From BD2-11 sp965115885 (GTDB lineage Bacteria; Gemmatimonadota; Gemmatimonadetes; Longimicrobiales; Gaopeijiaceae): a stretch of 64,000 nt of DNA. The notes beneath the pieces were generated by a model. That model ran no database searches, had not been told where the DNA came from, and saw nothing but the letters and a program-made list of their open reading frames with translations. A program made the translations under genes and the position numbers. Shown piece after piece: positions 38,039-47,177 of the stretch (the first letter of the stretch is position 1; the number at the start of each line of letters is the position of its first letter). The DNA lies in contig OZ220479.1 in assembly GCA_965115885.1 (NCBI GenBank), positions 372,001-436,000 of the forward strand. Direction: 5' to 3'.

Positions 38039-38832
38039 GCGCGCGTCGCGAGTCGTGGATCGGGAGGATCGCCGGGCTGCTCGAGGCGGGACCGCTCCCC
38101 CCGGACGAGCTGGTTCGGCGCGCCCCTCCGCCGCGGGCGTTCGCGCAGGCCTCGCCGAGGCTGATCGCGTCGCTCCTGGGCCCCGATCCCAGGTTCCGCA
38201 CGGACTCCGCGGGACGTTGGAGCTTGGTCCGGGGACTGGCCGGAGCTCGTTCGTCGCTCGGCTTCCTGGATTACGCGGTGGTGGACGTGGAGACGACCGG
38301 GGGCGCCTACGAGGCCGGCCACCGAATCGTCGAGCTGGCCGTCGTGGAACTGCGCGAGGGCGTCGCGGTCCGCGAGTTCCGGAGCCTGGTCGACCCCGAA
38401 CGGGAGATCGCGCCCTCCGTCGTCCGCCTGACCGGAATCACCCCCGCCATGACCCGCGCCGCGCCCCGGTTCGACGACGTCGCCGACGAGGTCCGAAGCC
38501 GGCTCGAGCGCCGCGTCTTCGTGGCCCACAACGCCGTCCACGACTGGGCTTTCGTGGGCGGGCAACTGCGGGCGGCGCTCGGAGACGTCCCGCCGGTACA
38601 GCGGCTTTGCACCGAGCAGATGTCGCGTCGGCTGCTGGCGTCCCAGCGGCGCCATCATTTGGACGCTCTGTGCCGACGCTTCGGCGTCGAGGTGCAGGGG
38701 CGCCACCGCGCGTTGGGCGACGCGCGCGCCGCGGCGCTCGTCCTGAACGAACTTCTGGCGGCCGCGGAGCGGCGGGGCGTGCGCGACCTCCCGGCATTGC
38801 GCGATCTCCTCGCCCGGGGCGTGAAGACGTGA
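38035..38832 (+). CDS. DEDDh 3'-5' exonuclease (DnaQ/PolC epsilon-like)
   Basis: A 265-residue protein whose residues from about 80 form a DnaQ-type exonuclease: YAVVDVETTGG (ExoI, D and E), VAHNAVHDWAFV (ExoII, D) and HRALGDARAAALV (ExoIII, H and D). The N-terminal 75 residues resemble a small winged-helix-like unit of unknown role. It could proofread or take part in repair; standalone exonucleases of this kind occur outside the polymerase III core. GTG 38035 overlaps the rsmA stop, which fixes the start. Confidence 0.85.
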   Translation: MSARRESWIGRIAGLLEAGPLPPDELVRRAPPPRAFAQASPRLIASLLGPDPRFRTDSAGRWSLVRGLAGARSSLGFLDYAVVDVETTGGAYEAGHRIVELAVVELREGVAVREFRSLVDPEREIAPSVVRLTGITPAMTRAAPRFDDVADEVRSRLERRVFVAHNAVHDWAFVGGQLRAALGDVPPVQRLCTEQMSRRLLASQRRHHLDALCRRFGVEVQGRHRALGDARAAALVLNELLAAAERRGVRDLPALRDLLARGVKT

Positions 38833-39115
38833 TCGGCTCCCGGGGCGGGCCCCTCGGTTCGAGGACCGGTTCGATCGCCCGGGGCCGCGGCCCGGGCGGG
38901 AAGCGGGCGCGCCGCTCGGCGGTGGGGGCGGAGGGGAAGGGAGGCGATGTCCGGAAGGTTGCGGGGCGGAATCGTACGCGTCTTGGGGTTGGAGCGCGCG
39001 CGCCGACGCGTCTCCCGCAGAGGACGGGTGTCCTCTTTCAGGACCGCATGCCGTGAGTTCGGGGTGGCCGAGGCAAGCGCCCCGGAACGATCCGAACCGG
39101 TCGGCGAACCTCGAA

Positions 39116-39151
39116 CCTCGGAAATCCGTAGATTCCCTCGGATTTCCGAGG
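39116..39151. terminator. Hairpin, possible terminator
   Basis: Arms 39116-39128 and 39139-39151 are perfect 13-bp reverse complements with a 10-base loop, extendable by two A-T pairs. It is followed by TTTC on the + strand. It may end transcription from the exonuclease side; the T tract is short. Confidence 0.5.
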
Positions 39152-39533
39152 TTTCGATGCATGTTCCCGAGCTCCCCGAGCCACGGGGCACGGGTCCGCA
39201 ACCTCCTGTGGAAAAAGGGTTCGGAAAGTGATTCGCGGAAAATGAGAATTTCGGGTACGGGACTTGCAAGGAAATTCTCGTCTAACACATGCTCACGGGG
39301 GGCCACGCACCACGACATGAGCGTCGACCGCCTGACCTGTTCCGGGTCCGCGAGGTCGCGGACCGGGAGAAACGCGAGCCGCAACGCCCGCAGCTTGGAC
39401 TGGCCGGAGTCGCCGACGCGCGCGGGCGCGACGGCGGGACCGCCGGAGCTTCGCCGCAGGAGCGACGCGGCCCGCTCGGCGCACGGGTTCGAGCCTTGCC
39501 GGAAGGCGTGCGAGTCCGTAGGCTCGCGGGGAG

Positions 39534-39621
39534 GCCAGCCCGCCAGCCCGCCAGCCCGCCAGCCCGCCAGCCCGCCAGCCCGCCAGCCCGCCAGCCCGCC
39601 AGCCCGCCAGCCCGCCAGCCC
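39534..39621. repeat. Octanucleotide tandem repeat, 11 copies
   Basis: GCCAGCCC repeated 11 times without error over 88 bases, about 400 bases upstream of the lipoprotein start. A unit of 8 is not a multiple of 3, so length changes would shift any reading frame; perfect copies suggest recent expansion. Confidence 0.97.
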
Positions 39622-40028
39622 GGTTCAGTAAAGGCGGGGCTCTCCGCACTCTTTCGCGGGGCTCTTCTCAGGGGCCGCAGGGCTTCTTTTTCCGGATCCG
39701 GAGGTTTCCGTTTGCGCTTTCGCCTGCGAAGGCTGGTCGTAGCCCGTCGTATCCGTGCGTCCGTTCGGCGCGTGACGCCACGCCTTCCATATGCGGATTC
39801 CTCGCGAGCCGCCGCGCGGCGCGTCGGCGGGGTTCCCGCGTCCACCGCGGTTTTCGATGAACTCCGCGCACGCGTCTGAAGCGCGACGCGCAACGTTTTC
39901 GTGCGTCGGCACCGTCCCGGGTCTTCCGGGCGTCGGTCGGCGCATGTCTCCGGGGGACGGCCGTCGCAGAGTGCGTCGGCACGGCGCCCCCATCTGATTT
40001 CGTTCACTACATCGCAAGGGACGATACC

Positions 40029-43000
40029 ATGAAGACGAAGAACGGACTCAAGCTCCTGGCCACGGCGACGTTGGCGTCGCTCGCGCTCGCGGCGTGCGAC
40101 GAGGGTTCCCCGCCGCCGGTGGACCCGCCGCCGCCGCCGACGCCTGTGGGCACGATCTCGGGCACGGTGACGATCGAGGGGACGGCGGTCGCGGGGGTCG
40201 TGGCGACGCTGTCGTCGGGCGCGAGCGCGACGACGGGGGCGGGCGGCGACTTTTCGTTCGCGGGCGTCGAGGCGGGGACGTACACGGTGACGATCTCGGG
40301 CTACCCGGAGGACGCGACGTTCGCGCAGGCGACGCAGTCGGCGACGATCGCGACGGACGGGGAGAACGTGCGGTTGAGCTTCGCGGGAGAGTACGTGCGT
40401 TCGTCGGCGGTGGTGGGCGCGGTGGTGGCTGCGGACGCGGCGACGAGCGGAGGGGACGGGCAGCCGGAGACGCTGTCGGGGGTGACGGCGACGTTGGGCG
40501 GGGAGCACGCGACGGGCGAGACGGTGCGGACGGGTATGGACGGCGGGTTCGCGTTCACGGGGCTCCGTGCGGGGACGTACACGGTGGAGATCTCGGGCTA
40601 CCCGGAGGACGTGACGTTCGAGACGAAGGCGATGGAGGTGGAGGTGGATGCGGGCGAGGTCGGGAACGCGGACTTCACGGGCCACTACGTGCGCACGTCG
40701 GCGGTGGAGGGTCGTGTGGCGATCGAGGGCGAGGGGTTGGCGGGGGTGACGGTGACGCTGTCGGGCGGTCCTGCGGAGGAGAGCCGCAGGGCGACGACGG
40801 ACGCGGACGGGATGTACCGGTTCGGGCATCTGCGCGCGGGCGCGTACGAGGTGAGCATCGCGGGCGGCTTCGAAGCGGAGGACTACGAGTTCGCGTCGAC
40901 GTCTCGGGAGGTGAGCGTGGAGATGGGGGAGACGGCGACGGTGTCGTTCACGGGGGTGTTGCTGCGGACGTCGGGGATCAGCGGTCGGGTGAGCGTGGAG
41001 GGGATGGGATTGAGCGGAGTCGAGGTGACGCTGTCGGGGGCGGACGAGGAGCGAACGGAGACGACGGACGCGAGCGGACAGTACGCGTTCACGGGGTTGG
41101 CGGCGGGGGACTACGCGGTGTCGATCGGAGTGGAGGGCGAGGCGTACGTGTTCGGGACGACGAGCATGGACGTGACGGTGGCGGACGACGAGTCGAGGAT
41201 CGTGAACTTCGAGGGGGAGCACGCGACGACGGCGAGCGTGTCGGGGATGGCGTACGTGGACGAGGGGACGAAGAACGACATGTTCGACGAGGGGGAGCAT
41301 GCGCTGATGCGAGCGGGGATCCCGGTGGCGCTGGTGGGCCCGGGGGTGAACGAGCAGCGCTTGGGCGCGACGGACGAGGAGGGCGGGTTCTCGTTCGAGG
41401 GTCTGAAGGCGGGCTCGTACCAGCTGGTGGTGCTGATCGACGCGGATGCGTCGGCGATGCTGGCGAAGCACGACGTGGCGTACGGGGGTCCGTCGACGGG
41501 CTACGTGGTGGAGTTGGGAGTCGGGGAGGCGGCGACGCGGTCGTTGCCGTTCGACATAACGCACACGACGGTGGACTTCGAGGTGAAGTTGAAGAGCGGG
41601 GAGGCGACGGGGGACGCGCTACCGGACGCGAAGGTGAGCCTGTACGCGGACATGGGCGGGGAGAACATGTCGGGGAGCGGCGTGACGGACGACGAGGGCA
41701 TGGCGTCGATCCGTGTGGCGCGCGCGGGCACGACGGGCCACACGGTGTACGCGACGGTCGTTGCGGACGGCTACAGCGTGGACATGGGAGCGGGCAAGCA
41801 GGCGGTGAAGTGGGATCCTCAGGAGTGGAGGGTGTCGGCGAAGAACGTGGCCGACGTGGTGAACATGAAGGTGGACGTGTCGGTGAGCGGGAAGACGGTG
41901 AAGACGGAGTTGGGCGGGGGCATGGCGCTGGGCGGCTGGGCGATCGGCGTGACGTCGGGGGAGGAGACGGTGGAGGGCGCGCCGAAGAAGCTGGACGAGG
42001 AGGGCATGGCGAATCTGGAGACGACGGCGGAGTCGGTGCCGACGACCTACGCGTTCATGCTGGCGAAGGACCAGGAAGACGAGTTGGACGGTGGGGAGAA
42101 GTACGAGTCGGAGGCGGTGGAGTACACGCACACGGGTCTGAAGCTGGCGGGCGAGACGATGGAAGCGGGGACGCTCGAGGCGAGCTACGCGACGCAGACG
42201 TTGAAGGTGTACGTGCACCACGAGCGGGATCAGGTGGAGGGGTACACGGGGAACGTGCTGGGCGGGGACGAGCGGGCGAAGACGGGGTACGTGGACGTGT
42301 CGCTGCGCTACGTGAGCGGGACGGGCCGGTCGCGCTCGTTCACGAAGGAGGAGTGGGATTCGAAGCACATGAGCGAGAAGGACGGGGTGGCGACCTTCCG
42401 GCACGTGCCGACAGACTACGACGTGGTGGTTCGCGCGAACGAGAGCGCGGCGGGTACGACGGCGGGGATCGTGCTGCTGGATCCGGACGAGCTCGAGGCG
42501 TACCGGGACGCGGAGGCGAACGGGCTGATGGGCGGAGCGTTCGGGTCGGAGGGCGGATTCGGGCACACGGTTTCGCTGTGTCCGTTGCAGGAGACGCTTC
42601 CTCAGGACCACGACGAGTGCGCGTCGTTCGCGTACGTGACGACGCATTCGGTGAAGGGCGAGGTGTGGCGCAAGAGCGTGACGGCGGCGAGTTCGGGGGA
42701 CGGGTTCTCGACGGACACGATGAACCGGAAGAACCCGGGGGTGACGGTGGATCTGACGCCGGTCGAGGGGAAGAACCTGGCGGGCGAGGCGAAGACGTTC
42801 GCGGCGCTGGCGAAGGACGTGGCGACGACGAAGACGGTGGACGAGACGTACCAGTTCGATTTCGGGAAGCTGGCGGCGGGCGCTTACGAAGCGAAGGCGT
42901 CGGCGGGCTGGCGGGTGCGCAAGAAGGGTGGCATGGAGCTGGGGAATGCGTTGAGCCCGCTGGGCGGGGCGGTGGAGCTGGAGGTGACGCCGTCGACGGG

Positions 43001-44660
43001 GACGGTGTACGGGCGGGTGAAGGGGAGCGACGGGTTCCCGATCGACAGCGCGACGGTGACGGCGAACGGGAAGACGGCGATGACGGACCTGTACGGACGC
43101 TACGTGATCGCGGGGGTGTCCTCGGCGTCGCGGAGCGCGATGACGAACAAGTTCTTCGTGAAGGCGACGAAGGGCGCGACGACGACGAAGGACTCGGTGC
43201 GGGCGTTCGTGGCGAACGGCTTGGAGATGGTGGACATCGCGTTCGGGGGCACGGCCTCGAAGGCGACGGTGAGCGGGAAGGTGACGGCGTCGGGGAGCGG
43301 CGCGGCGGTGGCGGGCGCGGAGATCCAGGTGAGATACGCTTCCGACACGACGAAGTGGGTGGCGCCGGAGAACAAGGCGTCGAACGGGAAGCTGGTGACG
43401 GGCGCGGACGGGACCTACATGGCGGAGATCAAGGGCGGGGGCGTCGGCACGACGGCGACGGTGCGCGCAACGAAGAAGGGCATGAGCTTCGCGCCGGAGT
43501 CGATCGAGGTGCCGGCGCACACGGGCGCGGCGATCTCGGGGATCAACTTCACGGGCTTCGTGAACGCGACGATCACCGGCCGGGTGGTCAGGCCGCAGGG
43601 CGACGGACCGTTTTCGGGGGTCGTGATCAAGGCGAAGAAGGTGGGCGCTTCGGCCGCGACGGACTCGACGACGACCGGTTCGACGGGCGTGTTCACGTTG
43701 AGCGTGCCGTTCGGCGCCTACGACGTCGAGGCGTCGAAGGAGTTCCACGGCTTCGACTATCCGAACGGCAGCCAGCGGGTGTCGGTGGCGCCCGGAGAGC
43801 GCAGGGACTTCGGCAAGATCCAGGCGAACACCTGGTTGTTCCTGGATCTGACTGCGGAGCGGGCCGGGGCGACGGTGGACAGCGTCGCCAACGCGAACGG
43901 GGATTCCGTTGCCGTTCACAAGCAGCCGGACAACGTCATCGTGCGGTATTTCAGCCGAGAACTCGTGGCCGGGCGAAATTACGGAATGCCGCCTGGCACC
44001 GGCGACCGCCCCGCGGTCTTCTTCTACTACACGCAAGGCGACTCCATCAACAACGCCAGCCCCTTGTTCCTGGACTCCATGGACATGGGAACTCGCACCC
44101 AAGCCGATTGGACGAAGAAGGGGTACTATCTCTCGTCGGCCCGGCGCAGCACGTTGGACTTTCCCGACGACACGTTCTCGCTCATGGTGGAAATCCATGC
44201 GAGAACCAACATAAGGGACCGTACGTCGACCGTGGCGGGCGACACCTTGTGGGTCAAGGTGCCGGCGGTCGATCCCGTGGCGAAATCGATCAAGGCGCGT
44301 CGCAGCGCGGACAACGACACGATCCAGCTCGACTGGGTGGCGACGACGAACGAGAGGTCGCATCAGCGGATCGTCTGGCAGTTGGCCGTGGCGGGCCAGG
44401 GCGGCGCGAAGCTGACTCTGTATCACCAAGCCAGAGGCACGAGCATCTGGGACGGGAGACAGCTGCTGGTGCAGGACGTCAAGACGACCACTAGCTACGC
44501 GAATTTCCAAACCGAAAGCGGCACATCCGTGAGTCTCACGGCGGCGGATCTCCAGGGAGAGATCGTCATGTGGATCGAAGCCAGACAGAGCGGCGATCCC
44601 ACGCCGTGGAAGATGGGTCCCAAGGTCACGCTCGCGGCCGCGAGTTCGGGCGGCGGATAG
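40029..44660 (+). CDS. Large lipoprotein with carboxypeptidase-regulatory-like repeats
   Basis: A 1543-residue surface or periplasmic lipoprotein of unknown function. It begins with a signal peptide and lipobox LALAAC (Cys23), then a Pro-rich linker, then tandem beta-sandwich repeats of the CarboxypepD_reg/SdrD-B type. Each repeat has a pattern like GTISGTVTIEGTAVAGV..., then T.GAGGDFSFAGVEAGTYTV (first copy about 45-110, further copies about 125, 205, 290 and 370). Similar units recur up to about residue 1270. The last 270 residues are a different, non-repeat domain. Codon choice is extreme (ACG, GCG, TCG, GTG almost throughout) until about 43570-43850, then becomes ordinary. Homologous proteins are common in Gemmatimonadota. 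It is monocistronic as far as seen. Confidence 0.85.
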   Translation: MKTKNGLKLLATATLASLALAACDEGSPPPVDPPPPPTPVGTISGTVTIEGTAVAGVVATLSSGASATTGAGGDFSFAGVEAGTYTVTISGYPEDATFAQATQSATIATDGENVRLSFAGEYVRSSAVVGAVVAADAATSGGDGQPETLSGVTATLGGEHATGETVRTGMDGGFAFTGLRAGTYTVEISGYPEDVTFETKAMEVEVDAGEVGNADFTGHYVRTSAVEGRVAIEGEGLAGVTVTLSGGPAEESRRATTDADGMYRFGHLRAGAYEVSIAGGFEAEDYEFASTSREVSVEMGETATVSFTGVLLRTSGISGRVSVEGMGLSGVEVTLSGADEERTETTDASGQYAFTGLAAGDYAVSIGVEGEAYVFGTTSMDVTVADDESRIVNFEGEHATTASVSGMAYVDEGTKNDMFDEGEHALMRAGIPVALVGPGVNEQRLGATDEEGGFSFEGLKAGSYQLVVLIDADASAMLAKHDVAYGGPSTGYVVELGVGEAATRSLPFDITHTTVDFEVKLKSGEATGDALPDAKVSLYADMGGENMSGSGVTDDEGMASIRVARAGTTGHTVYATVVADGYSVDMGAGKQAVKWDPQEWRVSAKNVADVVNMKVDVSVSGKTVKTELGGGMALGGWAIGVTSGEETVEGAPKKLDEEGMANLETTAESVPTTYAFMLAKDQEDELDGGEKYESEAVEYTHTGLKLAGETMEAGTLEASYATQTLKVYVHHERDQVEGYTGNVLGGDERAKTGYVDVSLRYVSGTGRSRSFTKEEWDSKHMSEKDGVATFRHVPTDYDVVVRANESAAGTTAGIVLLDPDELEAYRDAEANGLMGGAFGSEGGFGHTVSLCPLQETLPQDHDECASFAYVTTHSVKGEVWRKSVTAASSGDGFSTDTMNRKNPGVTVDLTPVEGKNLAGEAKTFAALAKDVATTKTVDETYQFDFGKLAAGAYEAKASAGWRVRKKGGMELGNALSPLGGAVELEVTPSTGTVYGRVKGSDGFPIDSATVTANGKTAMTDLYGRYVIAGVSSASRSAMTNKFFVKATKGATTTKDSVRAFVANGLEMVDIAFGGTASKATVSGKVTASGSGAAVAGAEIQVRYASDTTKWVAPENKASNGKLVTGADGTYMAEIKGGGVGTTATVRATKKGMSFAPESIEVPAHTGAAISGINFTGFVNATITGRVVRPQGDGPFSGVVIKAKKVGASAATDSTTTGSTGVFTLSVPFGAYDVEASKEFHGFDYPNGSQRVSVAPGERRDFGKIQANTWLFLDLTAERAGATVDSVANANGDSVAVHKQPDNVIVRYFSRELVAGRNYGMPPGTGDRPAVFFYYTQGDSINNASPLFLDSMDMGTRTQADWTKKGYYLSSARRSTLDFPDDTFSLMVEIHARTNIRDRTSTVAGDTLWVKVPAVDPVAKSIKARRSADNDTIQLDWVATTNERSHQRIVWQLAVAGQGGAKLTLYHQARGTSIWDGRQLLVQDVKTTTSYANFQTESGTSVSLTAADLQGEIVMWIEARQSGDPTPWKMGPKVTLAAASSGGG

Positions 44661-44667
44661 GCGGCGT

Positions 44668-44706
44668 CGACCCCGTCGGTCGGCGGACGTCCGGCCGACG
44701 GGGTCG
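44668..44706. terminator. 12-bp GC-rich hairpin after the lipoprotein gene
   Basis: Arms 44668-44679 and 44695-44706 (CGACCCCGTCGG and CCGACGGGGTCG) are perfect reverse complements, 8 bases after the stop codon. Placement fits a terminator, although no T tract follows. Confidence 0.6.
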
Positions 44707-44724
44707 CGACCCTCTTCGAGCGTC

Positions 44725-44759
44725 GGCCCTCCGTCCGGGATCGCTCCGGGCGGAGGGCC
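44725..44759. terminator. Second hairpin after the lipoprotein gene
   Basis: Arms GGCCCTCCG (44725-44733) and CGGAGGGCC (44751-44759) pair perfectly and could act with the preceding hairpin as a double terminator. Confidence 0.5.
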
Positions 44760-44843
44760 GAGCGCGGTGCGTCGGTGAGCGGCGCCAACCGGCGCCGCCG
44801 GGGAACCGAGGTGCGGAAGGCGCCGACCGTCGCGCCGGAAACG

Positions 44844-44872
44844 GGCGAGGCGATTCCTGGAATCGCCTCGCC
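44844..44872. repeat. Near-perfect 29-base palindrome
   Basis: Bases 44844-44857 and 44859-44872 are exact 14-bp reverse complements around a single T. It could be a cruciform, an operator for a dimeric regulator or a transcript end. Confidence 0.6.
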
Positions 44873-45304
44873 GCAGTCTCTCCTCCCCGGGTTCCTGGCG
44901 AGAGGCCCGGAGAGCGGTGCGGCCTCCGCCGCCCGAAGCGACGGGTCGCGGGCCTTTCCGAGCGCGGGGTCGCGATCCCGTACGCAGGCCGGGTGCGGGA
45001 GAACCGCACGCCCGGTTCGACGGGCGGGGGCTGGAAACGCGGCCGTGGGAGCCGGAACTCGAGGACCGAAGCGAAAGCTGCCGGAGCGATCCCACCGGAC
45101 CCTGCGGCTGGCGCGTCAGTCGGCCCCCGATCCGAACCGAGACCGCCGTTGGACAAAACTCCCGTTTCGCCTAAATTGCGGAGCTTTTCGCGGCTGCGGC
45201 CGGGACGTTGGCGCGGCCGGGGGTCGCTCCCCGGCCTGTGCGGCCGACCGGAGGCGCCCGCGCAGGATCCCCCGACGAGACACGGACGAACGGCCCGCAC
45301 CCGA

Positions 45305-46516
45305 ATGAGCGACGAATCCCGAATCCCCGTCGTCCTCGGATCCGCCCGCACCCCCATCGGACGGTTTCTGGGCGGCCTGTCCCCGCTGTCCGGCCCCGCG
45401 CTCGGCGCCGCCTCGGTGCGCGCGGCGGTGGAACGCTCCGGCGTCGACCCGTCCGACGTCGACGAGGTCGTTCTGGGCAACGCGGTTTCGGCCGGAGAGG
45501 GCCAGGCGCCGGCCCGTCAGGCGGCGATGGGGGCCGGCCTCCCCGCCGCCGTCCCCTCCGTCGCCGTGAACAAGGTGTGCGGTTCGGGGCTCAAGGCGGT
45601 GATGCTGGCGGCGCAGGCGATCCGGGCGGGCGACGCGCGCGCGGTCGTGGCGGGCGGCTTCGAGTCGATGTCCAACGTGCCCTACTACCTGCGCGGCCAC
45701 CGAGGGGGCGTGAGGTTCGGAGACCGGAAGGTGCGCGACGGCCTCGTCCACGACGGTCTGTGGTGCTCCTTCGAGGACCGCCACATGGGCGGCCATGCGG
45801 AGTACACGGCGGCCCGGGCGGGCATCACCCGCGAGCGGGCCGACGCGTTCGCCCTGGCGTCGCACCGCAAGGCGGTGGACGCGATCGACGGAGGCCGCTT
45901 CCTGTCCGAGATCGTCCCGGTCGAGGTGCCGACCCGCTCGGGCGCGGCCCGAATCGACGCCGACGAGTGCCCCCGGCGCGACACTTCGCCCGAGGCGCTC
46001 GCGCGACTGCGGCCCGCCTTTCCCCGCGACGCTCCCGAAGGGACGGACCCGCTGGTGGTGACCGCCGGAAACGCGCCCGGACTGAACGACGGCGCCGCCG
46101 CCCTGGTCGTCGCGTCCATGGAGTTCGCCCGCGCGCACGGTCTGCGGCCGGTCGCCCGGATCGCCGCCTACGCGTCGGCGGGCGCCGAGCCGCGCGACCT
46201 CTTCTTCGCCCCCGTCTTCGCCGTGCGCAAGGTAATGGAAGCGCAGGGGACGACGGTGGACGACTACGGTCTGGTCGAGATCAACGAGGCCTTCGCGGTG
46301 CAGACTCTCGCGGACGTCGACGCGTTGGGCCTGGAGGAGACCCGGGTCAACGTGAACGGGGGCGCGGTCGCGCTGGGCCATCCCATCGGCGCTTCCGGGG
46401 CCCGCATCCTGGTCACGCTCGTGCACGCCATGGAGGACCGGGACGAGGCGACCGGTCTCGCCACGCTTTGCCTGGGGGGCGGCAACGCGGTCGCCTTGGC
46501 GGTGGAGCGCGTTTGA
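45305..46516 (+). CDS. Acetyl-CoA C-acetyltransferase (thiolase)
   Basis: Thiolase that condenses or cleaves acyl-CoA at the 3-keto position, acting here most likely in degradation with the dehydrogenases downstream. The 403-residue product has all the catalytic residues: Cys92 in VNKVCGSGLKAV, His359 in GHPIGASGARI and Cys389 in LCLGGGNAVA, with NEAFA also present. Length and motifs are typical of the AtoB/FadA group; substrate range cannot be read from the sequence. ATG 45305 gives the usual N-terminus (RIPVVLGSARTPIGRF). A bioY gene starts 54 bases downstream. Confidence 0.94.
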   Translation: MSDESRIPVVLGSARTPIGRFLGGLSPLSGPALGAASVRAAVERSGVDPSDVDEVVLGNAVSAGEGQAPARQAAMGAGLPAAVPSVAVNKVCGSGLKAVMLAAQAIRAGDARAVVAGGFESMSNVPYYLRGHRGGVRFGDRKVRDGLVHDGLWCSFEDRHMGGHAEYTAARAGITRERADAFALASHRKAVDAIDGGRFLSEIVPVEVPTRSGAARIDADECPRRDTSPEALARLRPAFPRDAPEGTDPLVVTAGNAPGLNDGAAALVVASMEFARAHGLRPVARIAAYASAGAEPRDLFFAPVFAVRKVMEAQGTTVDDYGLVEINEAFAVQTLADVDALGLEETRVNVNGGAVALGHPIGASGARILVTLVHAMEDRDEATGLATLCLGGGNAVALAVERV

Positions 46517-46569
46517 CTCGCCCGAGCGCGGCGCGGAACCTCGCGGCGCGAGCGAACCATGGAGGATTT

Positions 46570-47160
46570 ATGACGCGGATTGGAGAAGCGGGCCCGGGAC
46601 GGGGCGTTTCGGCGCGGACGCTGCCGGTCGCCGCGGGACGGCGACCGCTCGCCGCGGCGCTTTTCGTGCTCTTGGTCGCCGCCGGGGCCCACGCCGCCGT
46701 GCCGGTGCCCTGGACGCCGGTGCCGATGACGCTGCAGACGCTCTTCGTGCTGTTGTCGGGGTTGATGCTGGGACCCTCGGCGGGCGCGGCGAGCATGGCC
46801 GCCTACGTGGCGATCGGGGTCGGCGGCGTGCCGGTGTTCGCCGCGGGCGCGGCGGGGCCGGCCGTCCTCGTCGGTCCCACGGGCGGCTTCATTCTCGCCT
46901 TTCCGCTGGCCTCCGGCCTGTGCGGACGGCTGGCCGGTCCGAGGGACGCGGGCGTCGCGCGCCTCCTGACGGCGCTGGCGGCGGGTCTTCTCGTCGTCTA
47001 CCTGGCGGGCGCGGCCCACTTGGCTCTGCTCTCGGGCGCCGCTCCCGTGGCGGTGCTGCGGGGCGTCGTGCTGCCCTTCGCGCCCGGCGACGCGGTCGAG
47101 CTGCTGGTCGCCCTGGCGGTCGCGCTCCGGCTCCGGCCCCGGGCTCCCGAACGGACCTGA
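46570..47160 (+). CDS. bioY: BioY, biotin transporter S component
   Basis: Membrane protein that binds and imports biotin, alone or with an ECF module. The 196-residue product is hydrophobic with about five to six membrane segments and the BioY signature PVPWTPVPMTLQTLFVLLSGLMLG (pieces PVPMTLQTLFVLLSG) plus GPTGGFILAFPLA. Start ATG 46570 follows GGAGG by 5 bases. No bioM or bioN neighbour is present. It sits inside an acyl-CoA catabolism cluster, which may reflect need for biotin in acyl-CoA carboxylases. Confidence 0.93.
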   Translation: MTRIGEAGPGRGVSARTLPVAAGRRPLAAALFVLLVAAGAHAAVPVPWTPVPMTLQTLFVLLSGLMLGPSAGAASMAAYVAIGVGGVPVFAAGAAGPAVLVGPTGGFILAFPLASGLCGRLAGPRDAGVARLLTALAAGLLVVYLAGAAHLALLSGAAPVAVLRGVVLPFAPGDAVELLVALAVALRLRPRAPERT

Positions 47161-47177
47161 CCGCCCGGAGCGTCTTC

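Larger units (their letters stand above)
38833..40028. other. Gene-poor interval upstream of the lipoprotein
   Basis: About 1.2 kb with no gene I can support. It holds an inverted repeat at 39116-39151, an 11-copy octanucleotide repeat at 39534-39621, and near its end a ribosome-binding site AAGGGA just upstream of ATG 40029. Long open frames on both strands here are low-complexity products of base composition. Confidence 0.6.
44661..45304. other. Intergenic interval rich in hairpins
   Basis: About 640 bases with no supported gene between the lipoprotein and the thiolase. Three strong inverted repeats lie at 44668-44706, 44725-44759 and 44844-44872. The thiolase promoter should be toward the right end, but I see no clear boxes. 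Confidence 0.55.

Noticed and set aside
39282..41564. Antisense frame of 760 codons
   Set aside because: Same cause, and it crosses the octanucleotide repeat with low-complexity output.
40094..44494. Second + frame of 1466 codons inside the lipoprotein gene
   Set aside because: Gly/Arg/Asp-rich artefact of the same bias; the other frame has a signal peptide, lipobox and known repeats.
41619..45095. Antisense frame of over 1100 codons, rich in Arg, Pro and His
   Set aside because: Result of the codon bias of the lipoprotein gene; composition is implausible for a protein.
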